From the NCBI GenBank assembly GCA_001600875.1, contig BCLD01000010.1, forward strand, positions 51,218-115,217: a DNA stretch of 64,000 bases, written 5' to 3'. Below are positions 32,385-45,140 of the stretch, one piece after another. A model generated the notes under the pieces. That model was not told the origin of the DNA and did no database searches. It worked only from the letters and a program-made list of their open reading frames with translations. The number at the start of each line of letters is the position of its first letter. The first letter of the stretch is position 1. The DNA is from Solicoccozyma terricola. Taxonomy: Eukaryota > Basidiomycota > Tremellomycetes > Filobasidiales > Piskurozymaceae. Both the position numbers and the translations under genes were made by a program.

Positions 32385-33348
32385 TCACATGATCGTAGCT
32401 ACAACTGTCCTAGTATGCGACATATGCCTATACTCGTGAAGATAAATGCCTAATCCCACACACACACGCACGCACGGCCGTGCCACAATACCATCAGCTC
32501 GTAGAACAACATCACTCGCGGACACCCCCAGCGGATGGGCGAAAAAGAACCACATACCCTGCCAAGTACCCAATGCAAGTTTCCCATCTGTTATTGGAAT
32601 CGAAATCGATGAACCGATGAGAGACGCTTTGGTATGTGAGACGGAGTCACTAGAGGGAGGGGTTGAACGCGAGGAGATGGGAGGTAAACCGGGTTAGGGT
32701 TAGTGGTAAGGGGATGATGATGATAAGAGGCAAATGTAGTACCTAATGACTTACTCTGGTCCTTCGTCTGTGTGTTTCCATGGTAATGATTCTGGGACGA
32801 TGGTGTCTAATCTGGGGATTGCCATGGGGTGAAAATTAGGTAGTGGTCATAATTGAATGAAGGGGTTTTGGGGGGGAAACGAACGCCATATCCATGTCTG
32901 TGCGAGTGTTTTTTTGAATGTCTCAGTCTCGTAGTTTTGCATGAATATCATAATCATAGAACCAGGTGGGACTCACCAACTCGAACATCTAAAAGCAACG
33001 TAAAACATCATAACTCCCGACGTTTTCAGCAAAAAGAGTCTCGTAGACCAAAACTCCCTCCCATCCATCCACATTTAAAACAAAAACAAAAAGCCCTCAC
33101 CGGAATCATAATTCTCGTTGATAGTTAACGCTGCACTTGTATGTTTGATGAACAAGTGGAGAATCCCGATCTTGGTCCCTGCAAGACCTTTCTTGATAGC
33201 TGTTGAGACTTCATCAGTGACGAGGTGACAGCCTTTAGAGCGGCGTGAGAGGGTGCTGGGACGATGTGATGGATGTGGGTCAGTATGCGATGTGATGCGT
33301 GCGTGTGAGGAGGGAAAAAGGAAGGCACAAAGTGTGTTGCCAGGGCAT
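32385..33348 (-). CDS. YjbQ/UPF0047 family protein
   Basis: Small conserved protein of the YjbQ (UPF0047) family, for which thiamine-phosphate-synthase-like activity has been reported in bacteria. Its fungal role is unknown. The model starts at ATG 33346-33348: MPWQHTFTLSRRSKGCHLVTDEV, across an intron with donor GTGCCT. It continues HLFIKHTSAALTINENYDS, then a 12-nt exon, a micro-exon (DMDMA) with donor GTTCGT, then [55 protein letters not shown] and VVATIM. Conserved His and Glu of the HTSA, KHT and YLHEYR motifs are present. About 138 residues in total, the family norm. All phases agree, but the small exons need transcript support. Confidence 0.88.
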
Positions 33349-33454
33349 CGTTGAGGAAGTGTTGCGAAGGGATATGTACGATGTAGATGAATATGATTTG
33401 ACTGGGAGGTGGAGGGGCAGTCACCCTGGCCCTCCCACGGACATCCTCCACCCC
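33349..33454. promoter_or_regulatory. Compact bidirectional promoter (YjbQ / PIF1)
   Basis: Only 106 bp lies between the ATG of the YjbQ gene (minus) and the ATG of the Pif1 gene (plus). Transcription in both directions must start within this stretch or inside the flanking genes. Confidence 0.6.
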
Positions 33455-36400
33455 ATGTCCGTCCCAGCTCAAACATCAACAACATCACTCAACTCGTCTT
33501 CCTCGCTTTCTTTCGACGCGCTGCTCCCGATCAACTCAGATCAAACACACACCCCTCCCTCCCCCACAACAAGCATGCCCCCATTCGCACCCGATCCTCC
33601 AGCGGCAAACTCTCCACCCCGTCGTCCCATCAGTCGTGTCACATCGCTTAAGAGGGACTGGACCGATTCGGCGTCAACGTCGACCTCGACGTCGGCTTCT
33701 GCCGCACCCGCAATTAAGGGAGAGCTCAGGGAAATCAAAGTTGGACAAGTGACAATGTATAGAACGACACAGGAGGTAGATGATGAGGATGATGATAAGG
33801 AGATTGAATGGGCGACTAGTCCACCGGAGAGGAGGTGAGTGGGTTCGTCATGCATTGTCCCGAACCGGAGCGAAGAATGTTCGCTTGCCGAGCGTAGCTA
33901 GCACTACGGTCTCACGCAAGCATGGCGAGATATATGGTCCTCCTTATCATGGCAAAGAACTCCAACGTTCAGTCTCCTCCGAGCATAGCGAGCTATCCTC
34001 TGTGATGAGAGATCATAGCTGCGCTGGAATATGCAATTGAATGCATAAGGATACCTTGCTCGAATGCGTCGAAATCCAACGTCCCGAAATTGACTTGGGA
34101 TCCATTGATTAATCACCTACCCTTACCCTTGCAAACAGACGTGTAGCACTTTCAAAACCCGGACCATCAAACCCTGAAACTTCATCCCAACAACGAGTTG
34201 CGCCAACTCTTGAAGCAGCAGCTCAACGTCGAGCTGCGATCCTCGCCGCACTTTCATCTGATCTAGCACCGTCAACTTCTGGTGGTGGACCTGGTCCTTC
34301 GAGTTTGGCAGCGACGTCCTTGGGTATGAATGGGAATGGGAAGAGGATGGGTGATGTACAGAATGCACAGACACCATGGGCTGCTGGTAGTTTGAAGTGA
34401 GTCCTTGATTAATCTCGATTCGAAAGCTGGTTGGTGCGTTTACTTGTGCTAACGTTCAATCGATCTCTTTTCAAATAGAACTGCTAAAAGAATTTCTGCT
34501 CTTCCTGCAAAATCCAAATCCATACCGAAAGCAAACGCACCAATCTTCGACAAACCAATGGACATCCGACAAAAGATCATGTTATCATCCGAGCAACAAA
34601 GGGTATTGGAAATGGTCGTCAAAGAAGGAAAGAGTATATTCTTCACCGGTAGTGCAGGGACAGGAAAATCCGTCCTCCTTCGTGAAATCATCACATCACT
34701 CAAACGAAAATACGCACGATACGAAGATGCAGTTCAAGTTACAGCTTCTACTGGTATTGCAGCGTGTAATATCGGTGGAGTTACTTTACATTCCTTTGGA
34801 GGTATTGGATTGGGTGCGCACGAGACGCCAGCGTTATGTACTATGATTAGGAAGAGCAAGAAGGCGTTGGGAAGGTGGCAGAGAACCAAAGTGTTGATTA
34901 TTGATGAGAGTGAGTAGGGGTGACAGATGGAATGCGTCGAAAATGCGTGATGCTGAGAGAGCTGGAGTTTTGGTTCTAGTATCGATGGTGGATGGTGACT
35001 TGTTCGATAAGCTGTCCAAGATTGGAACGATTTTGCGTAAGAATCAACAACCGTTCGGTGGCATGCAGGTGAGTAGATCCCCTTATCGTTATGGGAGTTG
35101 GTCTCGGGTGAAACATCCAGCTGACTTGCAGAATCTTCGATGGAATCCTTAGATCATCGTGACTGGAGATTTCTTCCAACTTCCACCCGTTACCAAAGGT
35201 GGGAATCCGACCTTCGCCTTTGAAGCGCAAACATGGAACGAGACCCTATCCGCTTCCGTCAATCTCACCCAAGTCTTCAGACAGAAGGATCAGAGTCAGT
35301 TGAATAAAGTCGTTTTCCCTTGCCTTGCTTCTTCTCAACTGACATACCCGCTTTCACTATCCAGCTTTCGTTGATATGTTGAATGAGATGAGGTTCGGCA
35401 AGTTGACAGCGAAGAGCTGCGCCAAGTTTGCATCGTTATCGAGGCAAATCCTCTACTTTGACGGGATTGAGCCAACTGAGCTGTACGTGCGACTGATCAT
35501 TCGATTCTTGCGTCCGCATTGTGTTGAATCCATTAGTTTCCACCTCACAGCTTCCCACGTCGTGATGACGTCGACAGGGCCAACACCGCTCGTCTGAACG
35601 CCCTTCGTACCGAATCATGGACCTACCAAGCCACCGACGGACCAGGACCTCCATCCAATCAGCGTGACAAGCTTCTCTCCAACATGATGGCTCCTCAATC
35701 TCTCACCCTGAAACTGGACGCTCAAGTCATGCTAATCAAAAACATCGACGAGACCTTGGTAAACGGTAGTATGGGTAAAATTATCGGATTCATCAAAAAG
35801 GAATCGTATCGTGAGGATACAGCGGGTAATTGGATCGGTAGAGAACCGGACGATGACGAACCAGAGGACCTCAGCAAGCCGGCGGACTCGAAGAAGAAGC
35901 AGCATCCTGACGTATCGACGAAACCTATGCCGGTCGTTAGTTTCAGGGTGCCCGGTGGAGGAAGGAGGGATGTGATAATCGAGATGGACACGTTCAAAGT
36001 CGAGTTGCCTAACGGAGAGGTTCAAGCGCAGAGATTGCAGGTGAGCTACGTCATTGAACATGACACAACGTCGACTCATGCCATGTCTACCGGAACGCAG
36101 CTTCCACTCATCCTCGCGTGGGCAATGTCTATTCACAAGAGTCAAGGACAGAGTGCGTACACCGGAAGTGCTACTCGATCCAGAGGACTAATCCGTTCGT
36201 TCTCAATCACAGCGCTCGAGCGAGTCAAGGTTGATCTCGGCAGGGTGTTCGAAAAGGGGCAGGGTGAGCACGCGAATCCCTCGTGGGAGTTGGTGGATGA
36301 TGTAAGGGAACTCAAAATCTCCTTAACAGCCTATGTCGCTTTGTCTCGTGCTACTTCGTTGGATGGTTTGCAGGTGTTGGGCTTTAGTCAGCAAAAGGTG

Positions 36401-36487
36401 AACGAGATCGATTTTGACGACTTTGGCTTCATATCTGATCATGGTGCTTCCGATGTTTACTCCAGGTCCAAGCGCATCCAAAGGTGA
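33455..36487 (+). CDS. PIF1: Pif1-family 5'-3' DNA helicase
   Basis: DNA helicase acting at telomeres, replication forks, G-quadruplexes and in mitochondria. Eleven exons sum to 2169 nt, 722 residues. The N-terminal ~210 residues are low-complexity. The helicase core shows [19 protein letters not shown], Walker [24 protein letters not shown], Walker [31 protein letters not shown], then [11 protein letters not shown], a GSMGKIIGF segment, and near the end [22 protein letters not shown] and AYVALSRAT. These are the Pif1 signature motifs in order. All introns are GT-AG and phase-consistent; two donors (GTCAGT, GTGCGT) are weaker. Intron 1 (33835-34138) is about 300 bp, unusually long here. Confidence 0.95.
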
Positions 36488-36875
36488 AATATGACCCAGT
36501 CAATTTGGCAGATTCGAGCAGAGGGCTGACGTGAATTCCTTTCTAGGTCTCTTTGTGGAGCGAACGACTTGTCACCTTCGATTGAGCGTCTCGCATGAAA
36601 GCCTTCGCAATTCATCTCAACTCTGAGCGTACTACGCAATCATCTTCTCGCATTTATGACATCTCACGCATCCGTTTCGTCGTCTGGACGTCAGCAGGGC
36701 CATGTAGGACAAAGATTTAGCATACATGACATTTATTTCAGTATGAGAGCCCTTTCTCTGGTCGTTGTCACGTGATTTTAGATTTCCAACTTTTGTTGCA
36801 GAGGTTTACGATTTCAGACATTGCTCAACATCGTCTCGACAGCATCGCAAGCATTCATTCATCTCATCATCAAAA
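36488..36875. promoter_or_regulatory. UTP4 upstream region with CACGTG
   Basis: This 388 bp stretch carries a CACGTGA element (CACGTG at 36769-36774), about 100 bp upstream of the UTP4 start. I see no gene in it. Confidence 0.5.
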
Positions 36876-39800
36876 ATGGCCATGGAGCCACCCATTGCAT
36901 CCAGCTCGACCACTCCCCTCCATCGTATCCGATTCGTGGACTATGAGCCGTCACCTATCACCACCCTCTCCTTCACTCCTCTCCCTCTTCCCTCACCAGA
37001 TCCTCGAGTCGCAGCGGCCCAGGCTGAAGTCCATTGGAGAAACAACGAGCCAGAGTTTGGATGTCTAGTCGTTGGCAGGCAGAATGGACAGGTAGATGTC
37101 TGGGAGTATGTTGCAGCCGATGGAGAGGACCAGCACGGTGGATGGGTTCTGGACAAGGTGCGAAGTTATGGTTGGTCCTTTCAATAAATCTATATATTGA
37201 GACGAATTTTGCTCCGCAGGTCCTTCCAGCAACCCTGTCTCATCCAACTGTGTCGCTCTTGGCTCTGGTCATCCGCGATCCAACCGTCTTCTATGAAGTC
37301 GATAATACACGCCGAGTACCAAGACTGGACGAGCTCCGACTGTTCACTGCTGGTAGTGACTCTGGTGATGTGGTCGAACGATGTCTTGTGACCGGGAGGA
37401 TTCTGGTGAGTTTTTATCCAAGGATTTTTTTTTTTGCGTCCAGACGGCTGACACTATTATTGTAGCAAATTTACTCGGTCCCTTCCGCACCAATTTGGTC
37501 ACTTTCTGTTTCTCCCACGCATGACTCCCTTGTCCTCGCATCATCATCAGTCAACCTCCATTTTCTTTCCCTATCCTCTTCATACCCTCTCATCGAACCG
37601 TCTTCGCCAACCCACCGATCTGAACCACTTCCAGGCCGGACTCGCACCCTTTCAATCGCATGGGGTCCACCAGCTCGTATACAGCTCCCCACTGAATTTG
37701 GAGAGAAAGAGACAAGATGGTCCTGGAGAAACCAGTATCTCGTTACGGGAAACTCGGATTCGAGTCTGAGAAAGTGGAATGTGCAGACTGGAAGGGTGAT
37801 TGGGAGAATGGCGGTTAATAAGGCCAGGAAGGAGAAGAAGAAAGGCCCGGCGAGATCAAGTATAGTCTGGAGTGTGGGAGTTCTTGGGTGAGTAAAGTCG
37901 ACCTTCTACCCGACGTAGCCGCTATTTAACCACCACTGAACCTGAGCAGAGACCACACGGTTATCTCGGCAGACTCTCTGGGAGCCGTAACCTTCTGGGA
38001 TGGAGCGTCAATGACTCAAATTAAGTCTTTCCAGACGCATGCCGCTGATGCCATGTGTATGACCATCGGTCCGGTATGTCTATGATACTCACCAAGATGA
38101 AAGAGAGAGCAGTTCAACTCACCTGAATTGGGACTCACAGGGTGGCAAATCCGTCTACACCTCCGGACCGGATCAAAAGATCGCTCAGTTCACCCTTGTT
38201 GGCTCTTCCAGCGGTCCTGCAGGAAAAGGCACCTCGAAGTGGATCCGAACAGCTTTCAAACGAATGCACGTCCACGATGTTCGAGCGCTTGCTATCTTTC
38301 CACCATACGTTGCTGCACCAACCGCGGCAGTACCTGTCAACCTGGCATACGCACCGGTTCTCGCTTCCGGAGGCTGGGATATGCAGGTCGTCCTCAGTCC
38401 CGCATCAACTCCGGACTTGCTGTCGGGTGGTGAGAGGAAGAACCCTATTGCACGAAACGTCGTCACCAATTTCTCGGACTCGACACAACGACGGCTGCAG
38501 ATGCTTCCAGCTGGCCGTGGACTGGACGTGATCACTTTTGCAAAAAGCTCGCGGCTCGTGTTATGCAGACGCTATCGAAGTGTAGGAATCTGGAAGGTTC
38601 GGACACCACAAGCTCTGGATGATGATCAAGCCGGATGGGTGAAGGTGTTGGAGATGGACTTCCAGGTGAGTATTGATATTGTTTCCGTTCGACATACAAG
38701 CTGAATCCCTTTGCTCCAGCTTCGAACGAGTCTAACCGCCGCTACGTTGTCAGAAGACGGAAATTGGTTAGCGGTTGCCGATACGTTTGAGACCAAACTA
38801 TACCACCTGCGAGAAGACGTGAGTCTCGCACGATATGATCATTTTGCGACTTGCTGGCTGATGTTCCTGGGTTTGCATTAACAGCCGGACGTCGAAGCTG
38901 GACTCATTCCCAAGCGAATCAGGGATTTTTCTGAAACACTGATGGAGGCCTGCGAGGATTTGCCGCTCGAGGAGCGTGGTACTGGAGCTGCAACATTGGC
39001 ATTCACGCCCGACTCGAACCGGCTCATCATCGGACTGTCATTGACAGCTGCGATGTTAGTTGTCGACTTGGGAAAGGAATCGCGTCGGGACGTACAGGTG
39101 GCAAAGGTGTTTGCAGTCGACGCACAAGAAACAGGGGTCCGTGCAAAAGCAGTGAGACGCCCGAAGATCAATGGCCACGCCTCCAATGGTCACCTCAACG
39201 GCCACGTTAACGGAATCAACGCAATAGAAATCGATGAAGATGACTCGAGCTCTGTGGCTGGTGGCAGCGATGACGACAGCAATTCCGATGAGGAGGACTC
39301 CAACGCTGCAATCGCGGATTGTATGACCAGAGCCACCATGATGAGTGTCAGCGATGATGGGCAATGGCTCGCTTGTGCAGATAGCAGGCGTCAGGTCAAC
39401 GTTTATAACTTGGATGTGTTGAAGGTGAGTCGATCGTCTTTCTGCCTTCTAGAGGGCTCTGCTAAATACAGCCAGCTCGCCATCAGCTTCATTGTACCCT
39501 CCCTTCATTCGCTCAAGGGCCAATTGCGATGACCTTCGTGTCTGATCGAGCACTAGTGCTTGCTCTACCAGTGTCCAACCGACTGGAAGCGTTCGACGTG
39601 GAAAGCTTGCGCCTTTGCCGAGAAATCCTACCCGCAATGCATCATTTCACAAAACAAGTGGACTCTGTGCTCGGCTTGTCGTATCAACCATCCAGCAACA
39701 AAATTGTGGCATATGGCCAATCGTGGATCGGAGCTATCGAGGTCAAGAAGGACATAGGACCGCCAATTCAATCATCTCGAACGAAACGCAGACGTTCCAA

Positions 39801-39978
39801 ACATATGGAAAGCGAGGCAACAGAGACCACTGAGGAAGGATCTGCTCGCGTGATGCAAGGCTACCGACAGGCAACGGGCCTCGCGGTCATTGGCGGGGAA
39901 ATCTTGTTGGTGGAGAGGCCATTTACTGATCTGAGGAAGCTACCGCCCGCGTTCACGACTGCCAAATACGGGAAGTGA
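36876..39978 (+). CDS. UTP4: U3 snoRNP/t-UTP component Utp4 (Cirhin), WD40
   Basis: Nucleolar WD-repeat protein of the t-UTP subcomplex of the small-subunit processome, needed for pre-18S rRNA transcription and processing. It starts at ATG 36876 (AAAAATGGCC). The opening HRIRFVDYEPSPITTLSF is typical of Utp4 (His-Arg, then Ile-Thr-x-Leu). Repeats follow: LVVGRQNGQVDVWEY, IWSLSVSPTHDSLVLASS, LVTGNSDSSLRKWNVQTGR, IVWSVGVLGDHTVISADSLGAVTFWDG, HVHDVRALAIF with GGWDMQVVL, TAATLSEDGNWLAVAD and MMSVSDDGQWLACAD. An acidic loop (near 39220-39310) and a basic segment KRRRSK lie in the C-terminal half, which ends LPPAFTTAKYGK, characteristic of Utp4. Several short introns were placed by conserved frame. 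Confidence 0.9.
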
Positions 39979-40044
39979 TGTGAACAACAGGCAGACATTG
40001 TATCAGGACCATCTTATGCCATGCATTCATACATTGATCGGCCT

Positions 40045-43000
40045 TTATTCGTCCTGGCTGTCACTCTCGTCGCCTTCTTCCTCCGGGAAAGAGCCCGGCA
40101 TTTGCTCCATGTTTCCCGCTGCCATGGCTAAAATTTCCTCCAGTTGCTGTAAGAACATGAAAGATTATACATAAGAAGCGAGCAGGGATTGTCGAGGAAC
40201 ACGTAACCCACCTGCACATCGAGCACCGCACCACCGTCTTGACCCTGCCCAGCTGCCGGCGCAATCAGATCTCTCAGCCGACGCAAAACGGCCTGCGGGA
40301 CATTCTGGCCTCCGAGTGCTTCGGCGAGTCTCGCCACGAGACCATTCGAATATGCGCCGGAATCATTGCCGCCACCAGGCATACCCACCCTTCTCCTACC
40401 ACCTGGTCCAGGGTTGAAATACGCGTCGTCGTAGAGGGTTGTGGCTGTAGTCGGTGGAAGTGAATCGAAAGCGTGGCCTAGTCTGGACGAGACCGAAGGC
40501 GGCAGGAAGCCCATATAGCTCTCAGAGAGATACGCGTGACGTACGAGCCACAAAGGTGTGCCATCGCGGAGCTGCAGGCGATCCGACCGAAGTGCGGCTG
40601 ACGGCGCACCACCTGGAGGTATCTTACCGGAAGAGTTCAAGCTTGACAGTTGCTCGGAGAACCACGCAGCATTCTCTGCCTCCTTCCACAGCGGTGCACT
40701 GCGATTGGCGTAGATGTGTGCGAGGAGATGCAACCAAATTGATGAGTCCTCGCTGTGCGAGTTTGGTAAAGTCGTCAGCGTCACGTGTGGTCATGGTACC
40801 TGGCACTGGCAGTCTTCACCTGTAGGCCACCTGCATCTGGAAATATTCCTTGCTCCTTACAACGCCAGGTATATTGATGCCTGCCTTATCTGCAAGGATT
40901 GCTACCACTTGGGGATAATCCAAGATCGCGCGTTGTAGAAGCTCATTGCTCTCTGTGTGATCCTGCGTGGAGGGCGGGGTGAGGCGATATCAACATCGGC
41001 TCATGCAGGTTGGTTGAGTCCATCTTACAGTCTTTTTCTCCTGAATCCTGGTAGCCAATGCTTTAGCGTATGCCATACCAGGTAGACCTTCGAGGTCGAT
41101 CATGTCGCCAAGATCAGCCAGCCACTCTAGGTTATTGCTCTTGACGGCCAAAAAGTCCAGCCATAGTAGAGCTCCGTGAGGGTCCTCCTGGGGATCGGAG
41201 CCAACTTTAAACATTGTAATCATATTGGTCGGGAAGGCGGGCGTACCTGAGGGTCTAATGACAGCAACACTTTCGCGTACGAGAACGCCGTTGACCATAA
41301 ACCTCGTCGAACGAGATGTCTGCAAAAAAGATGGTGGCCGTCAGATGCTGTGTTACCGTCGACCATCCTTGATTGTTCACTCACGAGACATCCCGATGCA
41401 GCGCCATAAACAACGGTCGGCTCTCAACTCTGACCATTACCAACACTCGTCAGTCCCTGTCACACTCTGTCAACTGATCCCGTGATCCTCACCGATCGAA
41501 ATCAAGTCGACAAGATCCATTCAAAGAGAAACCCGGGATCAGGCACCTATCAAATGCGAAAAGCGCTCTATCACAAAAATCTGATGCAGTGCCGACATCT
41601 GTCATTGAAGGGAGGGATAGAATTAAGCGGATGATTGTTCTCTCGTGAAGTCCACAAGCCGCTCACCTCCTTGCTGTCGATAGACCTGTGAAAGTGGGGA
41701 AAAGGAAATAAACCGTCAGGCTGAGATGATTCCCCAGGTTTAGACCAAAACTCAAGCTTACTTCGGACATTTGCAACAATGTATCCACATGCCAACTATA
41801 CACCGACAGCAGGGCTTGCAATTCATTTGGATCTGCACGTTTTATACCGAGGCATTGTTACCATCCAGCGAATCGTCACAAAACCACCTCATGTACTCGT
41901 ATTCACTCACCATGTGATCTAACAGCACCCAAAAATTGCATCTGAACCTGTCTATACCCGGCATCGTGTTCGAACGTATACCATCTCTCAGCGGCTTTAC
42001 CCTCTTTAACACCATGTCGATTCCTCCGTTCCTCTGTTTCCTCTGGGGACAGTTCTCGCATCGACAATCCATGTGAACCACCCGTCAAGGGCCATGTCAC
42101 TTTCGGCTTGACGAAAGTTGTCCGTATCTTTGAGATTTTAGATAGTTGAAGGCGAGTCCATGCTTGTTGATTGCGTGAGAGGGAAGAGGTGGATGCCGTC
42201 GCTGTTGCAGAAGCGATCTGTTTTTATTCGTAATGTATTTCTTTCTCGATCAGCTCTTTGTTTTCTTAGACTAGAGATTACCGAATATTTATACTGACCA
42301 CTTTCGACCCAAAGAATCTTTTCAACTCGACCTCAGGATCCAAATTCTTAGAATCAACCGATAAAAGCGCTCTATCACATTCCCAACCCCCGACATTTTG
42401 CCTTATTCAGTTTCACCCCCCAACAAATAATCCTTTCCAGTTCATATAGCTGATACTCACCTCAATCGACCAGTGTAAGAACCAGCCTGAGGAACATCAT
42501 CCGCTGCGGTTCTACCATCCGTGGACGATGTCCCGTACCTTCCGGATCGTACCAAAGCGTTCAAATGAGCATCATGACATCTGTTCCACACATGGTTGGA
42601 GAACTTACTTATTTGCCATCTCTCTCAAAGCTTTATCCAATTCATCTTCGTCGTCTACCTTGTTATCGTGCTTCTTGTTCTTCTTGGGCTGTGATGAGCT
42701 GGTGGGAGTCACTGAATCATCTCCTTGTGGGAGAGTGGGATCGTTGGTATCGGTGTTGGCAAGAGGAGCCTTCTTCTTCTTCTTCTTCTTTTTCCTTTTG
42801 GATTTGGATGTCTGTTAAGGGAGAGGTACAGATAGCGATGCCGACGGAGTTTGGGAAGGGTGGTGAAGAACGACATGGTTTGATGAGCTTCTAATCAATC
42901 ATGGATTTCTCGATTGGAATGAGACCAATTCACTTGTTCAGAAGGAGACCCTCCCGTTGGTTTCTCCTCTTCACCCTCTTGGTCTTCTTCTTCATCATCA

Positions 43001-43291
43001 TCTTCATCATCGTCTCCTAGATTCAACTGATATCATCGTCGGGATCATTTAGTTCCTTTCCGTCGGACATTCGGGATAGGGAGTACGTACAGTAGCAAAT
43101 AAATTCCCAGTCTTGGCCGCAACAGGTAGATCAGTCTCGCTGTCCACTCGCTCGCCAGTTTCACGCTCGTCTAGTTCCTCGGAATCGTCATGCTCGACCT
43201 CCTTCGTCTCAACCCATTTGATTTTCTGGCTCTCCAGATCAGCGAGCTCTTCTGCTTCCCTTTGCTGACGCTTGTTGAGTCTTTTGGACAT
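40045..43291 (-). CDS. RQC1: Ribosome quality control protein Rqc1 (TCF25 family)
   Basis: TCF25/Rqc1 homologue, a member of the ribosome-associated quality control complex (with Ltn1, Rqc2, Cdc48) that clears stalled nascent chains. It starts at ATG 43289-43291: MSKRLNKRQQREAEELADLE, the usual basic-acidic start, then acidic stretches and a poly-Lys segment (SKSKRKKKKKKK). The conserved core includes KALREM, DPEVELKRFFGSKVV, then SWHVDTLLQMSEVYRQQG, ESRPLFMALHRDVS, the segment DPQEDPHGALLWLDFLAVKS and LPGMAYAKALATRI, then the repeat-like LPNSHSEDSSIWLHLLAHIYANRSAPLWK. It ends with an acidic tail (EEEGDESDSQDE). Many short introns interrupt the gene; their boundaries are only partly resolved here. 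It is convergent with UTP4, with only 66 bp between stop codons. Confidence 0.88.
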
Positions 43292-43444
43292 TGTGGGTGT
43301 CGTTGAGGAATGATGGTACGCTGCGAGCCCAACTGTACAGAGTTCCTCACATGACGGTCGCTCGCGTGGCACATTCCATTCCATCAACGATGCTGTAGCA
43401 AATACCAACACACCGGGCACTGCTCGGTACTGCCCCATCATCCA
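43292..43444. promoter_or_regulatory. Bidirectional promoter (RQC1 / unassigned gene)
   Basis: 153 bp separate the two divergent start codons. No TATA box or other clear element was noticed. Confidence 0.5.
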
Positions 43445-44871
43445 ATGGCTACCCATCTCCACCCGCTCGCACATCTCACACAGCTCATCCACTCCGAGCC
43501 ATCATCGTTCTCAGACGAACCTATCACCTACATCCTCCATTCCTCGGTCGATTCAACTAAGAAACACTGGAAAGTCCGCTTGTATACGTTCGTTGGCCCT
43601 GATGATGCGGAGGGGGATGAGGATGATGGAAATGATGGGAGGGAACAAGGTGGAATCTGGTTGTATAAGGGATATATGACTATCAAGGATGTATGTCGGA
43701 TGATAGAGGATGATTTACATGGATTGACTGACCCTCATAACGACCACTGCTCATCTTCCTTACATTCCCCGTCCAACCTTGCCCTTCGAACAGATAACCA
43801 ATCATCTTTCATCCCGTGTCACCTCATCTATCTCAACCACCTCCTCGTCCAAACCATCTTCCGAATCAGGTCAGCTTACAGCAGCTTCATACCTGCGAGA
43901 TTGTATACTGGAGGGGAAATCGCATATCCATGTTGACGTTGGTGACGATAATGAGGATGGAGGTGACGGTGGAAGAAAGGGGAAGAGAAAGAGAAAGAGG
44001 ACGAAATCCGATGATGGAGAAGGGGAGATACAATCGATGCATAGTGAAATTTCAGTATGTCCATACTTTCTCTGCTCCATCTCAGTGTTTCGGTGTGAAA
44101 TCCCTTATCCTCTCGTAAACTTCCACCACAGCTGGTACTCGACCATACACACAGATCACCTCTCATCCTCCCTCTCACCCTTTCTTCTCCAAAGATGTAT
44201 TCAGTACCTCGAGGTGAATCGACTGGGAACGGGAACATGGATGCTCAAAAAGGTTTGATGGAACTGTGTAGTGAGGTAAGGTCGTCTTCGACTCTGATCT
44301 TGCCAACCCGGGTTCTCATTGGGAAGAACAACTCGATAGATGGTCTCGAGGTGGAACATGGGGAGGAAGGGGGAAAAGGAGACTTCTGATACTCAACGAC
44401 AGGTCTCACAGTCAACTGGTAAGTCATCTGCTGAAGTTGGAATTTTGCCACTATAATCCTGATATATACGCACTTGTATGTCATATCAACAGCATCTCTT
44501 CCTTCTCAAACACGTCAAGTAAGGGAAGATCTATGTCAGTGCAAGCTCTGCCATCATAAATGCATACAATAACCTGATCTTTCTCTGAAATGAAAAAGCG
44601 CATAATCCTGACCCTGAGATAGAACATTTCAAAAAACACATCAAAGATCTCGAAGTAAGTGATACCTGCGTATTTTCACCTCCGATATACATCGGTCAAT
44701 AAATGCTCATACCATATCCAACAGCAACAAATACGCCTTCTTCAACGTCGTATCCCAACCTCACCCTCATCAGCAGGTGGCAACTCATCCAAATTACCTC
44801 CAGATATGAAACCTATCAAACAGTTGAGCGGGAGAGGGCTAAGTAGGCTGCAACCCACCGTAAAAGCGTGA
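43445..44871 (+). CDS. Unassigned nuclear-type protein, head domain plus short helix (weakly XLF-like layout)
   Basis: I do not recognise this gene. Exons 43445-43690, 43794-44054 and 44133-44275 join in phase. They are followed by two or three small exons ending with EQQIRLLQRR...SRLQPTVKA and TGA 44869-44871. The first ~200 residues have beta-strand character (HWKVRLYTFVG, GIWLYKGYMTIKD, LTAASYLRDCILEG, LILPLTLSSP) with two charged insertions. The second insertion is acidic then strongly basic (GRKGKRKRKRTKS), a likely nuclear localisation signal. A short amphipathic helix (EIEHFKKHIKDLEQQIRLLQ) and a basic tail follow. The head-plus-helix-plus-basic-tail layout is reminiscent of XLF/XRCC4-type proteins, but I cannot show homology. 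A GTGAGT overlapping the stop could be a donor to a further exon. Confidence 0.6.
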
Positions 44872-45140
44872 GTATTTGATGTGCCGCGGTGGATCTGATG
44901 ATGGAGCTGATGAGATTATCGTCGGTGTGCGTGGTAGACCAACAAAGGCGGTCATGGGGTTTGCTGATTCTGATGATGATGATGATGATGATGATTGATT
45001 GTTCCGATTTGATAACCTCTTTACAAGTAACGACTCTTGGAACGACAGGCGGGTGTACAGTACCGTTGTGGAGTTATAATTTTATAATCTATGATCTGGT
45101 CCCAAATCTCGCCGGATCACCTTGATTCAGGTTGAAATTT

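Noticed and set aside
33835..34138. Possible tRNA in the long PIF1 intron
   Set aside because: Some A-box-like sequence is present, but no B box (GGTTCRANYCC) or cloverleaf can be drawn.
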